DNA of 64,000 nt, from assembly GCA_037903355.1 (NCBI GenBank), contig JBAJFE010000026.1, positions 6,262,001-6,326,000 of the forward strand, written 5' to 3'. The notes under the pieces were generated by a model. That model saw only the letters and a program-made list of their open reading frames with translations, did no database searches and was not told the DNA's origin. The position numbers and the translations under genes were made by a program. Below are positions 27,501 through 37,280 of the stretch, in pieces. The DNA is from Trichuris trichiura (Eukaryota; Nematoda; Enoplea; Trichinellida; Trichuridae). Every line of letters starts with the position of its first letter. The first letter of the stretch is position 1.

Positions 27501-30500
27501 TGTTTTGCCTTGTTCGTCCATGTCCGGAAGAATTGGGATATTATGCGTGCGCCAACCGTCGTTGCATAAACAAGAATCTCGTTTGCGACGGTTTTGACGA
27601 TTGCGGAGATCTCTCAGACGAAACTAACTGTGGCTCAGTGAGCGCTGGTTCTTGCGGAGAGCACATGTTCAGGTGAATTTTCTTCCCTGGCGTGCATTGT
27701 TATTCACTGTTTGCTATTTAGATGTTCTAACGGACTTTGTATTAATGAAAGTTTGGTTTGCGACGGACGCATAAACTGTCATGATAACGCCCTGGACGAA
27801 AGCAACCAGACATGTCCCGGTTTGCCGATCAATTGCCGCGGCGCTAAGCGCCGCTGTCCCAATACTAATATCTGCATAACGCCAGCGGACTTGTGTGATG
27901 GTTATGATGACTGCGGCGACAATGCTGATGAGCAGACTCTCTTTTGTATGAACTCTCCCTGTGGGGCATTGCACGTTCGCTGTCCTAGCGGCCGTTGCAT
28001 TCCTGAAACGTGGCAGTGCGATGGTGACAACGATTGTGGAGATGGCTGGGATGAGAAGCAGCACTGTACTCCTTCGAACGAAAAATGTCTGGTGAGTAGT
28101 TTTTGATTTATTTGCATTAAGCGTACTGCCCCTGGCTATGGATGAAAGTGCCATAGTATGAACAGGATTGCATTCCGAAAAGTCTAAGTTGTTCGTAACT
28201 GCTTATCATAATTAGGAAAGGGCAGAACTTGATGGAATTAATCTTTGTCCGGGTGTCCACTGTCAAGTCTATAGTCTATGAGTTCCACTTTCGCAAAGTA
28301 TTCGTGATTTTAGCAAGCATGGCAAAATCTTTCCAGAATGGCTTTTGTGAACAGGTGCCGTACTGTAATAGCAACAAAGCTGAAGCTACATTCCATTGAC
28401 AGCATTATCGCAATTTGCATACATAATATACTAACAAAAGATGTACTTGGATTTTCCCCGTTCGTATTTGCCAACAGAACGAGTCAAATAAGCGAAAAAC
28501 CTTTTAATTTCATTAAGGCATAAAGACCAAACGACAGTTTGGCTTTCTTGCCTTACTTGGGCAACGACCGAAAATTATTTCACGCCCATTGTTTTAGGGT
28601 GCGTACGTCTTTCGTTGCGACAACGGTCGTTGTATTAGTAGAGCGTTCATTTGTGATGGCGAAGATGACTGTGGGGACGGATCTGACGAAGATACTCGTC
28701 ACACTTGTGGTAAGCGCTGGATGTCACGTTTATGCTAACGTTTTTCTCCTGTGGCGGTCACTAAATCGAAGTTCTATTTCCAGTGAATAACATTTTCGCT
28801 AGATGTTGCACTTTTTTCTTTCAGGCAATCGCACGTGTTCTGTTGATGAGTTCCAATGTCAGTCGAACAGAATGCTAGGGCGATTTGAATGTATTCCAAA
28901 AAGTTGGGTTTGCGACGGAGAAGTTAACTGTCGCGATGCGGAAGACGAATCTCCTAGTATTTGCGGAAGCCGGGAACTACCTCTTTGCAATAAAGGGGAA
29001 TTTCGGTGCGCAAATGGCCATTGCATACACAACTCCTGGGTATGTGACCACGATAACGATTGTCTGGATGGCTCTGATGAACCAGAAAATTGCAGTACGT
29101 TCTGTCCGTCGTCTCTTCAGTAAAGCCTGGCCATTTCGTGACATTTTAGCCTTCACGCCATGCAGTTCTTCATATTTCCAATGCAAAAACAAGAAGTGCA
29201 TTCCAATGCAGTGGGTTTGCGATGGCCATAACGACTGTGGCGATAATTTCGATGAGGAGAACTGCAGTAAAATGCGTTATCTGGCTCTGTAAGCCAAACG
29301 TTGCCTTGTTTCTTTCAGCAGCTGGAAACTTCTCTCACTGTAAGACAAATGAGTATCGCTGTCACAATGGACAGTGCATTGATGGTTCTAAAGTGTGCAA
29401 TGGCAGGGCAGACTGCGATGATGGATCCGACGAGTCTTCACTATGCGGTCTGGCATATTATACTTTGCAGTTCCTTCCTTAGCGAGATAACTGGACTGGA
29501 CTTTTGTTGCAGGTATAAATGAATGCAAAACCGCTGCCAAAGTTTTGTGCGAACATAAATGCGTCGACAAACCTATTGGCTACGAATGCCAGTGTCTGCC
29601 AGGTTTCCGTCTTGACCAAGGCGACAAAAAGTCTTGCATTGGTAAGTAGTAATGGTTCTTCTGATATTTTGAGAAGTTTACATAATTAACTTTATTAGAC
29701 GTTGACGAATGTGCTTCAAAAGTTCCACCATGCAGTCAGTATTGCGTGAACAAAATTGGTTCTTTCAAATGTACTTGCAACCAGACCTATTTCGAACTTG
29801 ATTCAGATCAACGTTCTTGCAAAAGACTCGCGCAGGGTACCATTTTTTCTGCTTGCCTGGTTTTGCAGTGACTGTGGCAATTGTTCTAGATGCGGAACCT
29901 TTCATCCTGCTGGCCAATCGATACTATATTCGAAAAATAAGTTTAGATGGCAAGAATGTAGAGCTGTTCGCAATGGGCTTTGAAAACGTTGCGTCATTGG
30001 ACTACGATTGGTTAGAACAAAAAATCTATTTCGCTGACATAGGTCGACAACGCATCTTCCGTATACCAATGCACCTTCCGCACCCGGAGGAGGCTTTAGC
30101 AAACTCGGAAGAAATCATTCGCCACACTGTTTTTGGAGTTGAAGGTTTGGCTGTTGATTGGGTTGGGCGAAAGCTATACTTTCTGAACCGCCTTGAGCGC
30201 ACGCTGCGCGTTAGCGAGCTGGATGGGCGTTATAGTCAAGTCTTACTCGCAGATAGGTTCACTCAGCCTCGGGCACTGGTCTGCTACCCCAGAAAAGGCT
30301 ATCTGTTCTTTACCGAGTGGAGTCTTTCTCCATACATAGCCCGCATCGGCATGGACGGAACGGAATTCGTCAAGTTGCTGGAACGAAATCTCGTTTGGCC
30401 AAATGCTATAACGCTGGACTACTTCACAGAGCGCTTGTTCTGGGGGGATGCTCATTTCAACGAGATCGGGTAGCGTTTCCCTATGTTACTTTACCTTTCA

Positions 30501-33500
30501 GGATCGTGCATTGCAGGTACATGAATATAGACGGAACGGGAGTAAATCATGTTCAAGCGACAAAGGCCCCACATATATTTTCTCTAGCAGTTTTTGATAA
30601 CCATCTTTATTGGTCTGATTGGAACATCAAGTCGATTGTTCGAGCGTCGAAACATTCCTTGATCGACGAGGAAGTTATTTTAAGCACTGTTCAACTGCCT
30701 AACGATTGTCAAATTGTACATCCCCTCGACCAGCTCAAATGTACAGTTTAAATGCTTTTTTGCTTTTCTCATGACCAGTAAGTATTACAGCTCCTAATCC
30801 ATGCGGAAGTAACAATGGCGGATGCAGTCACCTTTGCCTGATTTCGCCTGGTGGTACGAGCTTCCGGTGCGAGTGCCCTCAACACTTCATACTTCTGAGC
30901 GACAACAAAACCTGCATCAACAACTGTACAGCCAATCAGTGGCGCTGCGGCGGTGGAGATGACGTAAGTGGATGATAGCCTATTTGCTGCTTTCAGCAGA
31001 CTAGCACGGAAGTCCTTATTTTATAGCGATGCATACCTATGTTGTGGAAATGTGACGGTGAGAAGGACTGCCGAGACGGCTCAGACGAACCGGATACTTG
31101 TCGTAAGCTTAAAACTTCACCACGGGTTTGTGTATTTTCGTATTAAATGAAATTTTGCAGCACAACGCATATGCTTAGTTGGCCAGTTTCAGTGTGATAA
31201 CCATAACTGCACGAGTCCGTTCCAAATTTGCGATGGCGTTGATGATTGCGGTGACGGCAGTGAAGAAAGAAATTGTGGTAAGTTAAAGACTTTTACATTT
31301 TGCAGCTGCTCGCAATTGTTTGTGAAATGTGTACTATTTCATTGCTTAAAGAAGCTGCTTGTAATTTCTTGATACATTTCACGTGATTTAGACCGTCCTT
31401 GCGATCATTGGCAGTTCCAGTGCAACACAACCGGGCACTGTTTGCCGCGACGATATCTCTGTGACGGGGACAACGATTGTGGAGACAATTCAGACGAAGC
31501 TCCTGAGTTGTGCAGTAAACTAACCGTTCTTGCGTAGTCATGTGTTGCAGTATTCATTTTTTTTCATAGTGAATGCGAACAATTCGTGTTCACCAGAACA
31601 GTTTAGATGCAATAACAGCAAATGCATTCCCAAAGCGTGGGTCTGTGACGCTGATAACGACTGTGGTGATAACTCTGATGAACCCAAAGCAGTCTGCGGT
31701 AATCAGTTTTCATCTCATTGCACTGATAACTAAATTTATGTCTACAGAAAGCCAGCAGTGTATGCGTGGTTGGAGCAGGTGCTCATCCAGTTATAGGTGC
31801 ATACCAGATTGGGCCTTCTGCAACGGCCAAGATGACTGCCGAGACAATTCTGACGAAAATCCTGACCGTTGCCCTTCTTGCGATCCCGTTGGTGATTTTA
31901 AATGCCGAACCAATGGTCGTTGTATTCCTCGGCGTTGGATGTGCGACTTCGAGGATGATTGCGGCGACAACTCAGATGAAGAAGATCCTTCCTGCCGTAA
32001 CTCGCGCTTTTGTTGTATCCCTGGGTTCAGTGCAACCGATTTCAGTCCTGCATCCTACTCCTTGCTCTGAAAGCGAGTTTCGCTGTTTAACTGGAAAATG
32101 CATCCGCAAGAGTCTCATTTGTAACGGCGAGATGAACTGCGTCGATGGATCAGACGAAGCCGGCTGCGAGACACACGTATGCCCTCGTGGAACGGTAAGT
32201 TTGCATAAGATAAACGAAGCTTACTCTATGGTTACCAGAAATAATCTAATCAAAGGTGTCTGCTTGTTAAAAAGCGCTGCTTAAATTTTAAAAATGTATA
32301 TTATTAGCATGAACATTAGAAATGTTTCAATGAAGTGGCAAGCCAATTACGCTTTGTTATTTCCCCTGGTACAATGGAAGTTGGCTAGACAATCTTTCGA
32401 ATGATCTGATGCTTTATTTTAAAGTCTCCTGAATTTGCAGCTCAAGTGCGCTGATCATACATGTCTGAACGAACAGCTGTTTTGCAATCGACGACGGGAC
32501 TGTAGCGATGGATCTGACGAAGCAAACTGTACGGATAAGTGGCAACGATCGTGCTCTCCATTCGAGTTCGCATGCTCGAACGGGGTGTGCATTCCTCGAA
32601 AGTTTGTGTGTGATGGTGACAACGACTGTGGGGATGGTAGTGACGAGAACAACGAATTTTGCTGTATGAAATCCCACCTATGGACAAAAGTTAACTGTTA
32701 CGATATTTCAGTTGAATCGAAGTGCGAACCCCCTCTGAAGTTCAGGTGCCAATTTAGTCGTCTTTGCCTGTCATTCACGCGTGTTTGTGATGGAAACTTC
32801 GATTGCGGCGAAAACGATATTTCCGACGAAGGAGTGCATTGTCTTAGCCCAGCTTTCTTATGCAATGAAGACTGTAAGTTGTTTTGCTTCCTGTTTTTAC
32901 TTAACGCTATCATTAATTGCAGCATTCAAATGTGCTACGGGAGGAAAGTGTGTTCCCACAGATAAGGTGTGCGATCACGTGAATGACTGCGGAGATAATT
33001 CTGACGAAGATGGCTGTCGTGAGTTTCCCTATATTAGTACTAGTTGTTTTGCGTTTTTACGTTAATCTTTAGCTGGCGGCTATAAGTGTGGTACCGATCA
33101 AGGCGGCTGTGAACACGCATGCACGGACTTGCCACACGGCGGTTACTTTTGTTCTTGCAGGCCAGGATTTAGGCCAAGCAAACGTAATCCCAAAAATTGC
33201 GAAGGTACGTACATTTACATTTGGCTTTCAGCTGTCATACGTTGCCAATCGAATTTTTAGACGTTGACGAATGCGCTACCTTTAACAACACGTGTTCTCA
33301 AATCTGTATTAATACAAAGGGTTCTTACGAGTGTCTCTGCGCGAAGAACTATTCTAGTGCTGTCCACATAGGTGATATGGTAGGCAAGGATTGCCGGGCT
33401 GACGGTAATAAGTTGTACTTCTCATCTGACTTGCTTCATTGCAGTCTTTTTTTAGGAGATCCTCCTGACGTTTTCGTCGCTTCTGCGTCACGCATCGTTA

Positions 33501-36500
33501 TGATGGAGCTCAGTCGTCAAGCGAATTTTTATGCTCAAGCTATCCAAGCGAGCGAGGACAGCATGTTAATAAATATGGACTACAATCCAGTCAAGCGTAA
33601 GTTTTATCTTTTAGAAATATTTAAAACTTGCTCAATTAAGATCAGCTTAATAGGATTAACGTTATTGATGCTTTGGCCGAACTGTCAGCGTTAAGCGCTT
33701 GAAAAGTTGTTAATTAAATGTTTTTTAAGTGGCTTTTATTGATGCGCCCTCACATTCGTGTACTTACTTGTTTCTAGTCTGCTGAACGTTGGCAACGTTT
33801 AGTATAGAATCTTGTTTTTCACGTTAGTTTTATATGCGTGCCCGTTTCGTACAGAGTGATGGCTCCCTTCTCTCGTTTCTCTGCTCTTTTAATCAGGTAT
33901 CTTGTTCTCAAAGGTTTGCGTAAATAGTTCAAACAGGTCGGGTAAACTCTCAGCTTTTAAGTGACTTAGCTCTAAGATCATCGTATCAGAGAATGGCTTG
34001 GAAACCAACTTCGACCAGCATTCGATAAGAAAACATGACTTTCAAAATATTTCGAAGTACAGTGCAACATAGTTCTGTTTTGTGTTGAAAGAAAGTTCTT
34101 CGACAACCTGGGTAGGCTCAAAATTTGAAGTTTACAAAGTGTTTGCTGGTCATGGCGTTTCCTTTTCTCAACGTTTATTTGAAATGGACAGTTCCAAAAG
34201 CTGTGTAGACGTGTCTGAGTTAAACATGCCTTCCTGCGTTAGTATACAGCTTGGAGCAGTGCTAAGCTTTCGTAGACATCTTGTTTTGATGATATTACAG
34301 CGTCCACCTTGTTAGAGCGTTTGCAAACTGTCAACCACTAATTGAAATTAATGAAGTTTGCGAACTGTTTTTGCATATCACTAAACTCGTTAGTTGCACT
34401 CTTTAATTCGTTGAACTTTTTCCAGACATCATGTACTGGATTGATGAGTCAACGTCCGCTGTGTATTGGTCGGCAATTCCAGTCGGCAACCAAACCCATC
34501 GTGGCCTTCCACTGGACGTCAGTTTTAGCATATCCAATGATCAAGAGGTCAAAGATTCTGGAAGTAACTCAGTCAGCTTGGCTCCACTTGCAGTGGCAGT
34601 CGACTGGGTTTCTGGAAACGTTTACATCGCTGCGGCTGATGAGAATTTAGTTCACGATTACTTAGCCTTGAGTCCTCGTCGTCACAAACGGAATGTTCTG
34701 AGTAACGCAAACGGTGAATCTGGTCGAATATTTGTAACCAGAAGCGATGGACGTTATCGAAGGAGTATTGCCAGTGTTGGAGTGCCGTTGTCAATTGCAG
34801 TGGATCCTGAAATTGGAAGACTGTACGTTGCCGATGCAGGAGAGAATGCAGCAATATCTTCGTTTACATTAAATGGTAAAGACCATAAGGTGGGTATAAC
34901 GTTGTACTTTTTGTTTTGCCACCTGCAGATATGCTCATTTAGACTTTGGTGAGCACTATGATTTTTGAACCCCGCTCTATAACGATTGACTATGCCAAGA
35001 AGCATCGCATTTATTGGGCATCACCTAAGCTCAATCGCATTGAGAGTATTCTGCCCGATGGTACCGACCGTGTAATAATCAGTAGCGATGCGCATGAAGT
35101 TTTCCATTTGGATTTATTCGAGAATTGGCTTTACTGGGCCTCTAAGAATGGATACGAAATCTATGTACAGGATAAGTTTGGTGTCCATGGCAAGCGACTG
35201 CTGAAAAGTAGCACTCGTTACGTCACGGCTGTTCGTATTTACCAAGCATTGAAATACAACATCACCGCTAGCTGTACGCTTTCTCAGTTGTAACCTAAAA
35301 ATAGCTGTTTGCACTAACGTGTTTTTCAGCTGCTAATCCTTGCAAACGAGCGTCCTGTTCACATTTGTGCATTCCTTCTGGAAAAGGAGGCTATGTATGC
35401 TCGTGCCCTGATATTGGTCATCAGCCGACAGCTGAAGGCCTTCTATGCCAAGCAGGTAAGCGCTTGGTGCAAACTCACGGTGAACGATTAACGTTAATGA
35501 AATCGCCATGCCTTCTTCCATCTGCATATTTAAGTTTTGTTAAATGATTGCTAACTCACGCCTCTGAATGAAATAGAGCGAACAGTAGTTTCTCCTTCTG
35601 TATCATTATCTTCTTTATGGTTTCCAGCTTTTCTAACCTTTGCGCTTAAGTTAATGCTGGTCTGTTATAGAAATCATGCCTGAGTATACTTCGCCAGCCC
35701 GTTGTGCTTGCCAGAACGGCGGTTTTTGCCGTTTCGACGGTAGCTGCGTATGCACAGAAGAGTTTGAAGGTATTAATTGCCACATTCGGGCAGCTGAATC
35801 GAAATACCCGATAGAAAACGACAATAGTGGCAAGTTACTTTTGTTTCAATTCAACATCAGGTTATCTTATTACTTCAAGGCTTTGGCGTAATCGTCTCTT
35901 CATGTATCGTTTTTACCGCATGCGTTTTACTGGTCATTGCTGTTGCCTACGCACTCCACAGACGCAGGACTCTGATGTTCAAGTGAGATTCCTTTCGTAC
36001 TATTCCAACTCCATACTCAAGTTTACGTTTGCCGATTTAGGAAAAAAGAGACGACTAGTTCCGTGAGCTATCATGGCAACATCGTGTCGTTTGAGAATCC
36101 AATGCTAGACGAACCAGTGCTTAAAAAGTCCGGTGAGGAATTTAGCCTACCCGACTATGGCTCTCCCGGAGCAAAAGAAGCAAACAAGCCGAAATCGTTC
36201 CACTTCGAGAATCCGGTTTACACGATTGAGTCGACTATCAGCGCTGGTGCACCAGTCGTCTCCCTGACCCCAGGGCAGGTGGAAGGCATTAGCAACCTCA
36301 CTACTAAGAGCCCAGAAATTCCCAGCTCACTGGGCAGCGACGATCAGCAGACTTCTTTGGCCTCGCTGCCCAGAAGTTCAGTGCCTCTTTCTTCCGTTGG
36401 TAAAGTCACATTTATAGCTCTTGTGAAGCTAGCCTTGTTTTACTGATACCCTTTGCAGATGCATCGGACAAGACAATTGAAGAAGTCAAGAGGAATGTAA

Positions 36501-36601
36501 GACATCAGAAGCATAGCTTCGACCCAGTTTCGGAAGAAGTAGATAACGACGAAGCTCATCTTGTTCGTGAGACGATGTCAGAAGATGTATCTGAAGTGTG
36601 A
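6365..36601 (+). CDS. lrp-1: LRP2/megalin-type giant endocytic receptor (about 68 exons)
   Basis: A type I membrane receptor of the LDL-receptor family that in animals takes up many extracellular ligands through clathrin-coated pits. The reconstructed product is about 4,740 residues, close to human megalin. Domain order is signal peptide, 6 LA repeats, EGF pair, propellers 1-2, 8 LA, propellers 3-6, 10 LA, propeller 7, 11 LA, propeller 8, two EGF, membrane span and tail. LRP1 and LRP2 share the 8-10-11 pattern, but LRP1 has only 2 LA repeats in its first cluster, and the SEV C-terminus is megalin-like, so LRP2 is the better match (C. elegans lrp-1 is the counterpart). Splice phases agree at nearly every junction, and the summed exons are divisible by three. 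Most introns are 45-60 bases; the longest are 6519-8186, 8310-13803 and 21974-23464. No frame break was found. The first exon and the exon pair around 17.1 kb are the least certain parts. Confidence 0.95.
6519..8186 (+). other. LRP2 intron 1, nothing else recognised
   Basis: This 1.7-kb stretch lies between the signal-peptide exon and the first LA exon. It has short ORFs on both strands, none with a recognisable domain or splice support. I see no RNA gene or clear repeat. Confidence 0.5.
8187..14892 (+). CDS. lrp-1: LRP2 exons 2-7: LA cluster I (6 repeats)
   Basis: Exons are 8187-8309, 13804-13935, 13983-14102, 14421-14546, 14608-14724 and 14773-14892. Each encodes one complete LDLR class A repeat with six cysteines and an acidic calcium-binding end, for example [32 protein letters not shown] and [16 protein letters not shown]. 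Apart from the entry into exon 2, all junctions are phase 1, which is typical of shuffled LA modules. In the family these repeats bind ligands through Ca2+-caged acidic residues. Human megalin has seven repeats here, so this cluster is one short. The single LA at 8.2 kb is separated from the other five by a 5.5-kb intron in which I found no further LA exon. Confidence 0.9.
11201..11539 (-). CDS. candidate nested antisense gene, 112 residues, unknown
   Basis: An ATG-initiated ORF of 112 residues inside the second LRP2 intron, on the opposite strand. Its composition looks protein-like: hydrophilic and helix-prone ([27 protein letters not shown]), then an acidic segment and a basic end, SRRKRGIR. 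I do not recognise the family. A potential donor (AG-GTGATG) overlaps the stop, and a good acceptor (GGGCTTTCAG) lies about 55 bases downstream, but the joined frame stops at once. It may be a single-exon gene, one exon of a gene, or chance. Confidence 0.3.
   Translation of the reverse strand: MIPIKSYYNLSNNVRIAFNNILQARNDESKQCLHSVWQNFITDLIRDFKDFQLSIQVREITEGSVQLTDKLISEDQQYDGVEEVLNFQQEELTIDPQEPSVVDGSRRKRGIR
13408..13663. repeat. imperfect inverted repeat upstream of LRP2 exon 3
   Basis: The left arm starts at 13408 (GTCAAAATCCCGA) and the right arm ends at 13663 with its complement. Arms are about 65 bases and share long blocks such as GCACTGTAAAGTTTG and CCTTGTGGCA with scattered mismatches. 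They enclose about 120 AT-rich bases. It looks like an old foldback element or MITE, lying 140 bases upstream of the LA exon. Confidence 0.75.
14954..18067 (+). CDS. lrp-1: LRP2 exons 8-16: EGF pair, propellers 1 and 2
   Basis: Exons are 14954-15073 and 15128-15265 (EGF modules; the second begins DIDEC, a calcium-binding EGF signature), 15325-15724, 15785-15973 and 16664-16875 (propeller 1), 16926 to about 17100 ([15 protein letters not shown]), then about 17171-17557, 17610-17863 and 17918-18067 (propeller 2). YWTD-type blades read VFWVE, LYLVE, MFFTN, VYWCD and IYWTDW in propeller 1, and IFYAD, IYYVD and LYWAD in propeller 2. In the family the propellers drive ligand release at low pH and the EGF modules are rigid spacers. 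The junction near 17100/17171 is uncertain. The GTACGT donor at 17097 gives the wrong phase, while GTGTGA at 17101 gives the right one, and the acceptor lies in a CAGCAGCAG run. Confidence 0.9.
18122..20549 (+). CDS. lrp-1: LRP2 exons 17-23: EGF and LA cluster II (8 repeats)
   Basis: Exons are 18122-18273 ([18 protein letters not shown]), 18325-18610 (two LA), 18665-18781, 19754-19999 (two LA), 20057-20194, 20248-20373 and 20418-20549. That is eight LA repeats, the same count as the second cluster of vertebrate LRP1 and LRP2. Typical ends are [26 protein letters not shown] and [13 protein letters not shown]. The intron after 20194 begins GTTGGG, a poor donor, but the cysteine pattern and phase place it there. 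A 972-base intron (18782-19753) splits the cluster. In vertebrates this cluster is a principal ligand-binding region. Confidence 0.93.
18782..19753 (+). other. LRP2 intron within LA cluster II
   Basis: A 972-base AT-rich intron beginning GTAAGT and ending TTCTAG. I see no gene or obvious repeat in it. Confidence 0.6.
20598..27162 (+). CDS. lrp-1: LRP2 exons 24-38: EGF modules and propellers 3-6
   Basis: Exons are 20598-20717 and 20763-20888 (EGF pair), 20940 (or 20931)-21556 and 21615-21792 (propeller 3), 21848-21973 (EGF), 23465-23936, 23995-24169 and 24227-24464 (propeller 4), 24520-24738 (EGF and the first blade), 24784-25099 and 25154-25551 (propeller 5), 25602-25739 (EGF), then 26220-26384, 26433-26519 and 26571-27162 (propeller 6). 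Clear blades include KIYWSDL, NLYWVD, LYFADS, VYWSD, FWLDEGG, LYWADS, IYWSD, MYWTTG and LYFADS. Four consecutive propellers without LA repeats between clusters II and III is the LRP1/LRP2 arrangement. A 1.5-kb intron (21974-23464) follows the EGF after propeller 3. Confidence 0.92.
21974..23464 (+). other. LRP2 intron between propellers 3 and 4
   Basis: A 1.5-kb intron from GTATGC to TTCAG. An open frame at 22471-22797 has no recognisable domain. No repeat was seen. Confidence 0.55.
25740..26219 (+). other. LRP2 intron before propeller 6
   Basis: A 480-base intron from GTAAAT to TTATAG. Nothing else was recognised. Confidence 0.6.
27220..29447 (+). CDS. lrp-1: LRP2 exons 39-44: EGF and LA cluster III (10 repeats)
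   Basis: Exons are 27220-27672 (EGF plus the first LA repeats), 27722-28091, 28598-28709, 28825-29094, 29150-29266 and 29319-29447. Ten LA repeats can be counted, matching the third cluster of LRP1/LRP2. Two repeats are split by introns inside the module: one at 27672/27722 (GEHMF-RCSNG) and one at 28091/28598 (EKCL-GAYVFRC), so the cluster is not built purely of one-exon modules. One repeat has the divergent end [13 protein letters not shown]. The final intron starts with the poor donor GTCTGG at 29448. Confidence 0.93.
28092..28597 (+). other. LRP2 intron splitting an LA repeat
   Basis: A 506-base intron (GTGAGT to TTTTAG) that interrupts an LA repeat after its first cysteine. Nothing else was recognised. 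Confidence 0.65.
29513..30740 (+). CDS. lrp-1: LRP2 exons 45-48: EGF pair and propeller 7
   Basis: Exons are 29513-29641 (EGF), 29699-29836 (calcium-binding EGF starting DVDEC), 29869-30469 and 30517-30740 (propeller). Blades read [29 protein letters not shown] and LYWSDWN, with the LAVDW and LDYDW turns that precede the next blade. The intron 29837-29868 is only 32 bases by my placement, unusually short, so the donor (GTACCA) may lie slightly elsewhere. Confidence 0.88.
30791..33018 (+). CDS. lrp-1: LRP2 exons 49-58: EGF and LA cluster IV (11 repeats)
   Basis: Exons are 30791-30963 (EGF and start of the first LA), 31027-31102, 31161-31277, 31392-31514, 31570-31698, 31748-31996 (two LA), 32046-32194, 32441-32663, 32712-32873 and 32923-33018. 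Eleven LA repeats match the fourth cluster of LRP1/LRP2. Variants to note: one repeat ends DGSEERNC (Glu for the usual Asp of SDE), and one has CNRRRDC where CDGxxDC is normal, putting basic residues beside the ligand-binding loop. The intron before 32046 is 49 bases if that acceptor is used; an alternative acceptor at 32030 would make it 34. Confidence 0.93.
33073..35273 (+). CDS. lrp-1: LRP2 exons 59-63: EGF pair and propeller 8
   Basis: Exons are 33073-33204 (EGF), 33261-33404 (DVDEC calcium-binding EGF), 33456-33596, 34426-34889 and 34943-35273 (propeller). Blades include IMYWIDE, VYIAAAD, LYVADAG, IYWASP and LYWASK. An RRHKR basic run sits within the propeller at about 34678-34692; it looks like a furin-type site, but the sequence gives no proof of cleavage. 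An 829-base intron (33597-34425) separates the first and second propeller exons. Confidence 0.9.
33597..34425 (+). other. LRP2 intron within propeller 8
   Basis: An 829-base intron (GTAAGT to TTCCAG). It contains no recognisable gene or repeat. Confidence 0.65.
35330..36601 (+). CDS. lrp-1: LRP2 exons 64-68: EGF modules, membrane span, cytoplasmic tail
   Basis: Exons are 35330-35455 (EGF), 35671-35829 ([18 protein letters not shown]), 35880-35982 (membrane span [20 protein letters not shown] followed by the stop-transfer HRRR), 36041-36399 and 36459-36601 (tail), with stop TGA at 36599-36601. The roughly 180-residue tail has FENPML and FENPVY, which correspond to the two FENPxY endocytosis motifs of megalin, and ends DVSEV, a class I PDZ ligand (S-x-V) like megalin's SEV end. 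The first motif has Leu in place of Tyr. The membrane-span exon can only be joined in frame by a GC-AG intron (35830-35879). Confidence 0.92.
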
Positions 36602-37280
36602 AACGTGATTCCGTTTAGCGCTACCACTGCGCGGCTTATTATCACGACATTGTTGACGTTTGCATTTCTCTCACATACCGTTTTGTAAGCAGGCTGAACC
36701 CGTCTCCACCAGTGCCATTGTTCTCAATTTAATTCACTTGCCAATCCCTCCTAAACTGGTTACACTACGAGCCAGTGTGTTTTTCTCCTGTTTGTACCTT
36801 GCTTTTGGCTTGCGGAGCTCATTCACCGGTCGCATTTTCCATGGCCCGGCTGCGATGGTGACCATAAAACAAAATTTTCGGGACCACTTCTGTTTTTACA
36901 ATTGTTTCTGAATTATTATTATTGATGTGCCTTAATGTGAAAATACGTGTGATAAAGAAGCAGCGGACAATGTTTGCTTGCAGTTCATAGCTATTATCAT
37001 CTTTCAGCATTCTTCAAAAGCAATTATCGAATTGCCAATCGAAATGTACAGAATTGATACTGTTTTTCGCGTAGCTTTCTGGAGGCTTCGCGCAGTCATG
37101 AATTCTACGGTTGACAGTTATTACACTTAATGCAAATTTAGTTTTAACTTTAACCTTTGTAATAATCTTTTTTTCAAATGGGTATTTTATGCGATGGTTA
37201 GTAGGCCGGTAGACCATAATCAAGGCGCAAAATTTTTCAGTTCATTCTGAAGCAGGAAACTTAGAAGTGTTCATGTCAGA
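36602..37280. other. LRP2 3' flank
   Basis: The interval between the LRP2 stop and the next minus-strand ORF. It should contain the LRP2 3' UTR and a convergent 3' end. No canonical AATAAA was seen on the + strand close to the stop; GATAAA occurs at about 36951. Confidence 0.5.

Noticed and set aside
27714..28154. Long minus-strand ORF of 146 codons
   Set aside because: It lies antisense to LA-repeat exons of LRP2. The repetitive cysteine/acidic codons create long open antisense frames; there is no domain or splice support.
8187..36601. Possibility that LRP2 is two or more tandem receptor genes
   Set aside because: Domain order follows LRP1/LRP2 throughout, phases join at almost every exon, and there is only one signal peptide candidate and one membrane span.
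8187..36601. Assignment as LRP1
   Set aside because: LRP1 has two LA repeats in cluster I, against six here, and lacks the SEV C-terminus; megalin fits better.
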